This document shows, one piece after another, positions 34,106 to 45,300 of a stretch of 64,000 nt of DNA. Numbering within the stretch: the stretch's first letter is position 1; each line of letters begins with the position of its first letter. The translations under genes were made by a program, and so were the position numbers. Source of the DNA: Halictus rubicundus (lineage: Eukaryota; Arthropoda; Insecta; Hymenoptera; Halictidae). Below the pieces are notes generated by a model that saw only the letters and a program-made list of their open reading frames with translations, ran no database searches and was not told the DNA's origin. The stretch covers positions 2,589,822 through 2,653,821 of the forward strand of contig NC_135158.1 in NCBI RefSeq assembly GCF_050948215.1, written 5' to 3'.

Positions 34106-34295
34106 TTCGTTACATCGATCCTTTGAAAACAGAATACTTCCTTTTTTGCTTGGTCTTGAATCAATAATTTCCAAAGAAATGCTCGTTTCAAGTAAAAGAA
34201 AGCCCACAATAAAGACGATGATTAGGACGATGATTATACCTTACTCATACAACTTCCGAATATTCAAACGATAGGTTTCTGCTTATACACTATAA

Positions 34296-34768
34296 TTGAC
34301 TATAATACAGCAGACCTACAGTTCCCACGCATGTATACGCGTAAACGCACGTACTACATACTCCCTTCTTCAGATGGAACAAAACCTGATATTATTTATT
34401 CACCATTTCCCTATCTACAACGAATTCCTGATAACTGAACAAAACCTACCGGAATGTACAACTTGCGCCGTGTCCAACAACATCCAACATGTCCTACTTG
34501 AATGTCCTAAATTCTCTTCCCAACGATCCAGATTCTCCATCGAAAATGACCTCATGACAAATGTAAACGAGAACAATATTGGAAACGCCCTTTTGTTTTT
34601 TAAATCGATTGATATATGCGAATTGTTATAAATTTGTTTTTTGCTGCACCCCATCACAATGTAAATATTAACTGTTACCTTCTCTTTTATATTCAACTGT
34701 AATCGATGTGGTCGCTAATGACCTAGCTGTTAATCACTTTAAAATAAACGATATATAAAAAAAAAAAC
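34296..34768 (+). mobile_element. 3' remnant of a non-LTR retrotransposon (Jockey/R1-like group)
   Basis: The frame at 34380-34631 ends in a zinc-knuckle-like C-terminus (CTTCAVSNNIQHVLLECPKF: C-x2-C-x8-H-x4-C), as found after the reverse transcriptase of insect non-LTR elements. An A-run at about 34757-34768 marks the likely 3' end. The endonuclease and polymerase domains are missing, so it is a 5'-truncated dead copy. It sits within the tRNA cluster. Confidence 0.65.
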
Positions 34769-37221
34769 ATTTATGTCGGGATAGACATCATAGAAGAAAC
34801 GGTACATTTCCCGTAGAGGCAGTGGAACGTCTATATGCGAGCACGCTACAACTGTATATCATCATTAATCATCTATATTGTTGCAGTGTGTCTACAAACA
34901 GGCACGCGGTGCGTGCTCACATCCCGCATGCAAGCACCGATTTATCCGAGGAGCATGATCACGCAGGAGCTTGTCCTTCTCCCTACGTTGAAAAGAGTTT
35001 CGCGCGGGTTGTCTCACAAAGCCCCTCCTAGCACCAGGAGATCACGTTGCCAAAGTTAGTATAACGTTCAGCTGTTGCGCCGTTCCGTCATACCTTGACT
35101 TTCGCCCGTGAGGAATTTTTTCAACAGGAACGCATGCGGCCAATAGTAATTTCATGACGCCACCGGTAGAAGCGCTGGCGTGCACAAACCGCCACGGCTG
35201 CGTGCGTGTGTGTATACACGTGGGGGCCACGTGACGTGGCTGACATAATACAAGCTTGAAGGTGGAATCCCCCACCTTCGAACCCCGCGTTAATTTTAGG
35301 GGAAAGCGTAATAAGGTTTGATCCATCCACGAATATAAGCGACGCCGGAGGTGGACGTGTTGCGTTGCACGGCGGGCAGAGACACGATAACGAATACGAT
35401 AAACAATTTACGAGACGTGTCGGCTGCATACATGCGCAGGAGACACGTTATTAATTCCGATTTTGGGGAAAAACGGTGTCACTGTACTGTGATGATGCTT
35501 CGATCCGTGCAGGTGGGGCTCGAATCACGGTAACAATGGATTATCGAGCGCGTAACAGAAGCGGGAAGATGCCTGCTGCTATTGGGGACGTGCAGGACAC
35601 GTGGCCCTGCCGAAATTTCAGCCGTTGCCCGGAGTCAATGAACCGATAAGCAATGGAAAGAGGTCGTTGGGGGCCAATAAAGTATTGTACGTCATAGAGG
35701 TGCTTAAGGCCCGCGCGGCTCTTCCTCAAAATTGTGTCTTTCCGATCCGCGGCCACCACGTGCACCGAAGAGGTACGACATCCATGTACACAGCGACTTG
35801 TCGGACGTTCGACGACGTCTACGCGTTCATGCGCTCCTACCACCGAGTCGGTTAAATTGTTGATTATGTCCATTCTACCCGTTAACTACAGATTACTGGA
35901 GGCTGCGCGTAAATTAGCATACTCCTCTCGTTCGCCGTACGAAAGGCGAAAGATAAACGACGATGACGAGCAGAGAACCGAAGTTCGCAGCGACCATGTG
36001 TATGTAGCCACACGAGTAACTTTCCTGTGTAGGTGCGTGTGACGGTAAGCTCGATGATTATTCAATGAATATTCTATCGCATGCCAAGACATGTGAATTT
36101 AAGATAGCCCGATGTATTTTAAACGATATTCGTTGCTTTTATCTTATGAAATTGTACCCAACGTCTATCTGATAGATTCTTTCGAAAATATGGTGGTCGT
36201 CATCGCCATCATGATTTGCGACATTTTTGGCACCGAAAATTTCGTGAAAATTGGTTGGAATCTTGGTACACAGCACAGTGATACGTGTATATCTTCGAAT
36301 TTTCCGGATTGTACGTCTAGTCGAAGCATGACTTAATTATATGTGTGTAACGTGTACGGGAAGATGTTTGAAGGTTTAATGATTAGCAATCAGAATCATT
36401 TAGGCTCAATCAGTTGGTGCATGGTAGCAGGGAAGCATGACGATGCTTAAAGTCGAGCCGAGGAAGATAAGTCAGATACGAAATATACGTAGCCGTGTGG
36501 ACGCGCAATCTTGTTTAGCCATGACAATATGCAACAATGAATATCTTGTAAAGCTTGCATTGTGTTATTCTTATAAATTGCGCGCAATACAAGATATGTA
36601 ATCATTCTGTTGCGAACTTATAGAATCGGCTCGGTCGGTAATTCGATGAAAATTATAAAACAAATTGTGCTGCCATCTACGGCAAAACGACCAAGCCTAC
36701 TAGCCGATTAGTCTCGACTTTCAGTTCTAGATGGCGCAACAAGTACCTTAAACAAACGCGCATGCGGCAGCCACGTTGGTCGACCTCCACGATGAACGTG
36801 TTAGCCTAATCGAAGGAGGGGCTAAATGAGACAACCCGCGCGAATGTCGCTCAACAGTACGAGAGAGGAGAAAGGTGCTTCGTTCATGTTATCCTAGTAT
36901 TTCGCGTCTTGTGTGCGGGATGTGAGCACGCTCCGCACTTCAGTGCAAAGGAAAACGCGTTCTAAACGCGTTCATTACAGTCCCCGCCATCTTTCTCTCG
37001 CACACATGCGCGCGCGACGTCGAACGGCATCGTTCGCCACGTTGGTCGAAACACTTTCATGATTCGAGTAGAATGCCTATGAAGTATTTCACGATTTCAG
37101 CAAGGAGAACAGATCGCTTTGGCGCTGTAAAATTATTGCGAGGCTAGTGAAGGCGGTAGAAAAGATTATTGTCAGGTAAATAATATTTAAAACATGGTAG
37201 TTGCAAAATGAAAGATCGACA
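34769..37221. other. Non-coding stretch inside the tRNA cluster
   Basis: 2.4 kb with several short open frames on both strands, none recognised. A perfect 7-bp inverted repeat around one base (GCCACGT-G-ACGTGGC, 35226-35240) and the second copy of the three-part motif (36674-36735) are the only structured signals seen. Confidence 0.45.
36674..36735. promoter_or_regulatory. Three-part motif, copy 2
   Basis: CATCTACGG (36674), TAGCCGATTAG (36701) and CTAGATGGC (36727), with the same total span as the copy at 23342-23403. CTAGATGGCGC also resembles the insect CTCF core. No gene start is recognised nearby. Confidence 0.5.
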
Positions 37222-37293
37222 TGACCCCGACGTGATTTGAACACGCAACCTTCTGATCTGGAGTCAGACGCGCTACCGTTGCGCCACGGAGTC
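37222..37293 (-). tRNA. tRNA-Trp (CCA), copy 2
   Basis: Acceptor GACTCCG/CGGGGTC with A-U at 2-71; anticodon loop CTCCAGA. It differs from the 34034 copy at one base. A short T-run lies about 15 bases downstream. Confidence 0.95.
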
Positions 37294-38522
37294 CGCTTGA
37301 ACGACGCTTGCTGACAGCTAATTTTCTAGGACCGAAGTAGTCCGAGGACCTAAGACCAAATGATTTCGGCTGGAAAAATCATCGAGAGGCATAGCAAATA
37401 AACAACGATATCGGTAGATGGTTCAATATATTTTTAAAAATGTGGAGATCACGATGTTTGAATTTTACTTGACGTCTTTTGTTCAAAGATCACGTACGTC
37501 GCGACAACGTATCTATACGTATTTGAAAAATCGCATGTGTACCAACAGGGTGTGGCTCGTGGTGGCATCTTCAGAATGAAACACGGATCAGGCTAACAGA
37601 TCTCCGAGAAGCATACTTTCACCGGTGCTTTTTCGGGATGGCTGCTCTGCTGTTTATTATTATACACCGTTGCGTCGCTGCTTCCCCTGCATAATCGGAT
37701 GGCTGTTCAATAATCGACCGTTTACCAGAACGGTCAAGAATGGCTAGCCCCCGGTGATAACAATAGCAACAGGATTCTATCCGTTGGCAAGAGCATGGTA
37801 TTCGAAGCCGTAGTACTATTTGGTAGACACAAGCGTCAGCGATTACGAGTCGTCCTTCACGTATTGCTGGAGACAATCGTTATCAAAATATTTTATATTT
37901 TATCTAAGGGGGGAGCCTAAAACCAATGAAAATGAACGAAATTTTGGGAATTTGTAATCAATGGATCGGATCGATTTGTTTGAAAATTTGGAGACAGTTT
38001 GCTATTCCATTGACATAACTAAAAGCATTTGTTTCGGGCAAAAAGAGCTGTTAGAGCTTGGTAGCAAAAATGAAAAAGATGTCTTATTTTTTCAAATTTC
38101 ATTAAATAATCGTAGGGGAATGTTTTCGGAGGATTATAATATTCACACTTATACGACATAAGATCAATCTTTTCGATCCGCTACGTCAGGCTCCTCTTTC
38201 AAAATGGATAAAATTCTAACTTTGCATATAAATAATGTTCGTATACAAAAAACCTATCGACCGCGTTACAGGGTTCACCGAATCATCGAGAGGTGTCTCT
38301 GGTTCAAGATGCAATGTAATGAAGCTCCTGCAGCAACGTGCGTTCCTAATAGGTGTGAACCACGGCGCCGCGTGCCGACGCAACCCATTGGACCTTCAAA
38401 GGAGTCGCTACCACCGACTTCTTCCGCTAATTACACGTCGCGGGCCGCGAAGGCCGCGAGAAGTATAATCCGAGAACGCATCCGCGTGCACCTATGCTAT
38501 TGCAAACGGAAGCAAAAATTAA
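37294..38522. other. Non-coding spacer between tRNA-Trp and tRNA-Leu
   Basis: No gene or repeat recognised. Confidence 0.45.
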
Positions 38523-38604
38523 TGGCAGCGGTGGGATTCGAACCCACGCCTCCGAAGAGACTGGTGCCTTAAACCAGCGCCTTAGACCGCTCGGCCACGC
38601 TACC
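38523..38604 (-). tRNA. tRNA-Leu (AAG)
   Basis: Acceptor GGTAGCG/CGCTGCC, class II variable arm, anticodon loop TTAAGGC with AAG at 34-36, discriminator A. 82 bases, T5 downstream. No intron. Confidence 0.95.
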
Positions 38605-39161
38605 CGTTGGAGTATCACCGCTTTCAAGGTCGTTATACGTAGTCCTCCATCGTTCATGATAAATACGTACAGCAAAGAGACTTTGCAAGTTGTGACTTTT
38701 CTGCAAGGACATTCTATTCATGCAAGAGAGACTTCCTTAGAGAACGACGATAGGAAATAGTGAAAATTGTATAATAGTTCAATATATTGAGATGTAGTTA
38801 ACATGGAGTTTAATACATTAGTAATTATTTGTTAGTAAGTACTATTGCGATACTGCGGAATAATGACGGATACCTCGTCTCTTCCAGAAGTACGCAATTT
38901 TATTAATTGAAAATGATATTTATGTTGTAACTTTCTTTTACCAGTTTTAGGCGAAAAAAGTGCGCTCTATCTCGGGATGTAGTTGGATTTGGCTTCTGAC
39001 TATTAGTTTTTAAAATAAATTGGAAAATGTTCAACACAACCAACGCGTCAAAGTTGGTGGAAACACGTCGTTCACGTGGCTCCTTTCGAGAATCCCCTCC
39101 GAAAAGAAACGGCGGAGGTGGTCGCGTGTGTGAACGAGGGTGGTGGTGAGTAACTGGTCCA
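38605..39161. other. Upstream region of the calponin-family gene
   Basis: Non-coding spacer after tRNA-Leu. Presumed promoter and enhancer of the muscle gene that starts at 39334; no other feature recognised. Confidence 0.4.
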
Positions 39162-39167
39162 TATATA
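39162..39167 (+). promoter_or_regulatory. TATA box of the calponin-family gene, overlapping a CArG-like site
   Basis: TATATA in the context CCATATATAG, one base off the CArG (SRF) consensus CC-W6-GG. The start codon is about 170 bases downstream. Confidence 0.5.
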
Positions 39168-39333
39168 GAAGCGCCCCCACGCTCACCAACACGGCCGCGT
39201 ACCTGTCACGCATATATACGCAGCACGAGGCTCGAAAGCTCACACTTTTTGTGCTTGAGTGCGTTAAGCTCTGCCGGCTTCCTCTCTTTCACCCGTTCCG
39301 CTAATTGTCAAAGAAGTCACCGACGCATTCGTC

Positions 39334-42300
39334 ATGCCTGGACGTCCGCTTTGGCAGGTAAGCCGTGTCTGTTCACCTTTCTCAGCGTCCTTTGTGAAAA
39401 ATGGAACCGTGTGAATATTCACTTGTTTCTATCATTTCCTTGCTAATTTTTGGTCCACCAATACGCACGACCCATAAATTGCGTTCTAGGTCCTTCAGAA
39501 TTTCACCTTCTATTTCCAGCAATTATTATTTAATTTTCGTGTACTCAAATTGCTAGTTGTCTTGTGGAAAGTTGTCTGTACTCAACTATGGGTGCCACTA
39601 AAGAGTCAAGGAAGAAATTGCCATGATGAGACTGTATGAATTAATACAATTGACTGCTAAATTACAAGCCCAGAACGTTCAGCAAAATCAAAGTAATTTA
39701 ATGAATCACACGAAAACTGGAAAGATAGAATTTATTCAGCGTCTTCAGTGTAAACAGACTTTAACAAAAATAGATAGGGTCGGTTAACTTTTGCAAAATT
39801 TGCGGTATTGCTAGGACCAGATACCAACGCAGTTCCCACAGTTTATTGTAACACTGATAATTCACAAGAAAAATTAATGTAGCATGACTTTCCACTTGCG
39901 TTTCTCGCTCCGCGTTCCAAACTGCGTTGCGCCGGCTTTCTTCAAGGTGCTCTAGAAGTAAGATTTTGAATATTCTCGAACCTTGTCCACAACTTCACGG
40001 AGATCCGATGGAAGGGAAAATCTCGTCCCCTTGACACGCCGAAAAGCCATCTATTTCAAACTCCTGATTCACCGCGCGTATCGCCGCGATACTTTCACGA
40101 GTTTTCATTAAAGTGCTTCTAATTCTGGAGAGCTTATACACGCCGTGAGTCATTCGATGCATTCGCTAAACTAAATTTGATTTACACGTGGGTCGGGGGC
40201 GATTTGCAATGGTCGAACCAACTTTTCTTGGATCATTGGTGCTTAGCGCATAGGACCATCGGTGATCGGTGTTCACCGGTGTGAATGAATTCTTTCATCA
40301 CAGTTATTCCGATTCAGTATTCTGAAAAAATAAAAGTTACCATTGCTGATCACTAGATTTTATGCATTTATGACAAACGCGAATAGCTGAAAATTGAACA
40401 GTGTCGATGTCTGTTGAAAAAATAAAGTTTTCCTACAATAAAATCTAAATAAATTCAGTGTTCCCATTTTTATAAGTCGACTCACTGTGAGTCTTTTTTA
40501 ATATTCGGTAGATTTACTATTAAGCTTAATGATTTCTTCTTTTTTCTGTGTACGATGACACGGCGAGAGTCCAGTTACGATCATCAACGGTACACCGAGC
40601 GTAATCCAAAAATATCCGGACGGCTTCCGTTTCGTGCCAAGCTAAGCAAAAGTTTGAATCGAAATTTCGCGAGCGTGTTGCGTGATCCTCGCCGCGTTCC
40701 AGCAAAGAAATCGTGTAAGCTGAAAAATTTGTGTCGCGATGACGGCAACGGGTCTCGCGGCAACGTTTATTTACAAACAAGCCGATGGTATTTTCGAGGC
40801 TGATGGCGACGAAATTAGCTCGGCCGAGTTGAGGGTGAGACCGAGGTCTCCGGGATCCAAAACGGAAACGCAAACGAGCTTGAACGGGGTTTTGGAACGG
40901 CTCTGGAACCGCTTCGTACTGGGAATCTCTACCTAATTCCATTGCCAGAATTAACAGATTATTTTCCATTATGCTGGGCTCAGTTCTGAATTTTCATTGG
41001 TATTAGACGCACCGAGTAGATACAGATGATCAGACAGTTTAAAATTACTGAAATTGGAAAATTATTTCATATACTATTTTGTACCGGCTTCTGTCGTAGC
41101 TTGCAATTAATGCAGAACCATTTTTATTTCGCGTAATAATCCGCTGTCATCGGATTACGTCGATTGTATCTTTCTTCCTTAATTTAAGCTGTTAGAAATT
41201 TATACAGCTAAAGGAGACAGTTCGACTATGCACTCATGGTACCCAAATACCATTTAAGTAATGAGTTCCGTGGACAGTGAATAACTGAATAAGTTAGTGT
41301 CACTGGCAACTGATCCAAGGTAGCTCCGAGTGCAAAGAGTTAATAGAGAACATTCTAATTTCCGAATGACGATCGAAAGAACCGTGTCCTCTTCGTTTAG
41401 AGCAGCGTGCAATCGTAATTTTCGCAAGTCACGCAGCCTAATGCACTCGGTATTTCTGCAACGGACGCATTAATGCCACATTAACCGCGAAAAGAAGCGT
41501 GTATTAATGTCTCAGGAACTTGGCATCTCCGCCTGTTTTCCTTCATACTTGTTTCACGCAACATTGCGCAGAAACTCGTTTTAACAGAAACATAGGTCAA
41601 AGGTTTCCGACGGACAAAGGACGCACACGGTTAATACAAAATAACAGCGCTGCCTCTTTATTCGATACATTTGTTCGATAGTGAATGGGATTGTTGCATA
41701 TTGGGGACAATTAGAAACCTTAGAAAAGTGCAACCGTTCGGTTCGAATCAACAGAACATCGAAGCAACTGCGAAATCCGCGACAGCAAATGACAAATGCA
41801 TTGTTGGCACTTGGCGTCGTGTTGACCGTCGCCTTCAATAATTATGCGTGCCGCGAAATGCCAGACCAGTTCGAAGTTTCGCTCTGTTATGCGCTCGGGA
41901 GGTCCCGAATTATTATACTTCAATAACTTTCACGCATAACTAGGAGACTCGTCGATATCGAGTCCTCGATCAACTGTGTGCAATCGTGTCTCTGTACGTG
42001 TACTCGTTCTGTATTTGTGTAAAATGTGTTGTACATGTTGTCTGTTCAATGTGTAGAGTACAAAGAGTAGCAATTGTAATGTATAAAATGTGAAATGCGA
42101 TTGTGAAGTGTAAAATGTGTGTTGATCGTTCATCGCGCGACTCGGTCGACCTTCCCGTCGGGATCTCGCAATTGCTCGTGTAGAGAATGAGAAAATAAAT
42201 TTACAACGACGTGTTATAATGTTATATCTACTCTCCAACAGATGGGCAAATTTTTAGCACCGCTCGTTGTTTGCGTACACGACGCTCTTCCGTTCCAATG

Positions 42301-45300
42301 TCTCGTAGCGTTTGGAGATAGGTAGCGAGTAGTATAATATGCCTATGGCGATCTTCGGCAACGAGTTGCCGAGTCGGAGGAATTGTTTACATGTGTCTGG
42401 TGTTGCCGAATCCACCGTGGCCAGACTGGCTGGCGCCTTTGTTGTAGCCCATTTGCAAATTCAGTTGGCCCTCGCTTGCTCGCAGCTGATCTTCGGTGAA
42501 CGTTCGCTTGTTCTCGTCGGCCATCTTGGGTCCTAGACGAGGTCCGTTGTATTCGGGATGTTTCTGCGTCTGTGGGAAGAGAATTAAACGTCGGTGAATA
42601 TTTGAAAACTTGAATCAGAGCGATGGGATTGTAATTTTTGATCAAGAGCGAAGATTGAGGACGTTCTGGTGAAGGATGCGTCCTCATCCTCAGACCTCTA
42701 AACGATTTTCAGATCGTCTTTGATTAATTGCCCAAAATAAAGAGTAAAGAAAAATCCTCGAAATTCAGGAAATGATTTCTGCCGCTCAGACACCTGGGCA
42801 CTTCTGAAATATTATTTCCATCTCAAATCAAAGTTGCCCAGGTCTGCTACCATTAAGCTCTCGGTAGGTGAAGTGTTAACTAGCTAACTAAGAGGTTAGC
42901 ATTTCAGTATATTGTCAAGGTAGACCTAGGATACTTACAATCCTACCCAGGGCGTAAAGACACAGCGTAACTTGTGGGATGTTGCGTCTCTCGAATAGAT
43001 CAGCCGTCTGGAAGATCTCCTCCTGTGGAACTCCGTAGTTCTTGATGGCTGCTTGGAATCTGATCAGACAGATCTTATATTATCATCCGAATTCCCACTC
43101 TTTCCATGGACCATTCATCTAGTAACCGAACTTCATCAATTAGCACAATCGTTGCCTACCTTTGAACATTTTCCATCAACTGGAAGTTGGTTCCCTTTTC
43201 CTGGATCTTCTTCACCGATCCGGGAGCCAGTTTGTTGGCGAGTTTGCACAGGATGACGCCGTCCTTGAGGATGTCCTCGTAGTTTCCTGGAGGAAGCTTC
43301 TCGCCGAGAACGGCCTCGATCCAGGCCAGCACCTCGGCCTCCTGTTCCTTGTTGCGGGCCTGAAAACGCAGGGAATCTTTAGTTTCTTGCGGAGATACGA
43401 AATAAACAGGATCTGCGAATGTTCTTCGAACACGATTGTGTGTCAGAGATGAAATATAAGCTTCCACAAACGATTCAATTTGTAGCGTTTTCGACCAAAA
43501 GCGTGTCCTCGATTTTTCACCTGCTGTATCGTGCAGAAATATTTTGGAAAAATACGAACGATGGTCGGCGAAAATAGAGTTTTAGAGCTTTAGAATGAGT
43601 CCAAATTCGTTATTATTTTTATCTATTTATTCTTTGGCAATTTCTCGAGAATCGGAAAATACTTTTTGTCCATTTTTCGTTCAACGTTTGCATGAGAAAT
43701 ATTGAGTCAGGGTGTTTCCTCAGCTAGATCCGGTTACACCGGAATCAGCAGCGTTAGGGGATGGTGTCCAGACCGTCGACGATTTAAAAACGTCGACGGA
43801 ACGGAAATAGATCGCGACGGTGTTACGTTACCGGGCGTGAAACGCGGCATCGAAAATAAAATATGTATACGTCGGCGGCCGATCCGCTCGGCTTTTATTT
43901 AAAATCTGGCAAGAACGACTACGTTCAGTTTCCGAGCCACCTGTTTCCGTGCCGTGTGAACCCTGCGCCATGTAATTTCCCGATTTCTGTTCAAATCGTG
44001 CCGAATTACACTGTTTGGCAGCCTGACAATGCCTCCGCGTCGCCGTTTCTCATTCAAATCGCCAACGTCACGACTAATAGCTTCGACATCTAATCGAGAG
44101 ACCCGACGAGATCGTACGTCGCGCCTTTAATCGGACGATTATCTACCCAGAAAAACCCCTAAGTTGCTCCGACGAGGATTCTCTTCGAGCTCGAGGATAC
44201 CGAGACTCGTGTCTCTGCTCCCCGTGTTAATGTAAGCAATTTATTCTACTCATTTCCCGTTGATTTACGAGGATGCCAGCCGACGACACAAATTGAATCT
44301 GGCAAACCCTGCATGCCCGATAGATCAGTATTTATAGCGGGAATCAGCCTCGATACTTCGCGAAATAGATCCCGCGTATGGTCTTGACCGACCTCCTCGC
44401 GATTTAACTTTCGAGACAGCTTTTCTGACCTTTTTATCCTTAGACTGTGGACTTCATGCATTTATAACGAAAACGAGCAAGTGTAAGTTAACGCAGCGAA
44501 CGGATTAAAAGAATAGAAAAATACCGTTGGTTTCACCCGATTACAATCATTAAAGAGAGAATTCTACTTCTATTTGGCTCTTGCTTTGTACAGTTTACGG
44601 AGACAATTTTGCAGAGAAATCCATTGATAATATTTATTACGAGGGAATCTCCGAGACTCCGCGACAGCATTCACGCTCAATAAGAACATTCTTCTGATCG
44701 AATGAATGTCTGCTGGGACGAAAGAGATACGAAACAATCTTCGTTTTCCAATGATCTAGAGATTGATCTGGTGGATCGTCAGATCTCCAGAGCCCGTCTG
44801 CGAAGTGTCGAAGCGTCGGGAGCAACGTGTTCCTCGTCGAACTCTCTCTCGAGGTGTATTTTAAGCTCGGTTCTCAAGAGGAGCAGCGGGTTTTTCGATG
44901 TGCAAACCCCGAGGACGTTCCTTCATCCACGTGCCACTTTTCCCATCGACTTTAAAATTAAGATGATCGGGACCGCGGCGAAGAAGAGGCGCTTATGATA
45001 TTTTAAACCAGCCGGATATCCTTTCGGCGGCCGTTGCGCGCCGAGCGCAGCTCGAGTACCAATTTGTTTCGTCGATGACGAGACAGCCGCCGAAGGGATA
45101 AATGAAACTCGGAAGCCATGCCGCGGAGTATGATCCACACGTTTTCCGCCTACATAGTCTTCCTGCTTTATTATATCACCGTCGTGTTCGTTATTATGTT
45201 CCTCACCCTTATATACATGTTCTATTACTTTCCCGTGACTCTGTTTTAGTCAGAATTTATGATACGTTCATGTTTTATTAATTTGTAAGCCCGTACATCA

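Noticed and set aside
35541..35873. 110-codon minus-strand frame and overlapping plus-strand frame
   Set aside because: Neither is recognised; overlapping frames on both strands argue for chance in CpG-rich DNA.
40526..40969. 147-codon minus-strand frame
   Set aside because: Not recognised, lies in the intron of the calponin gene, and long chance frames are expected in this GC-richer patch.
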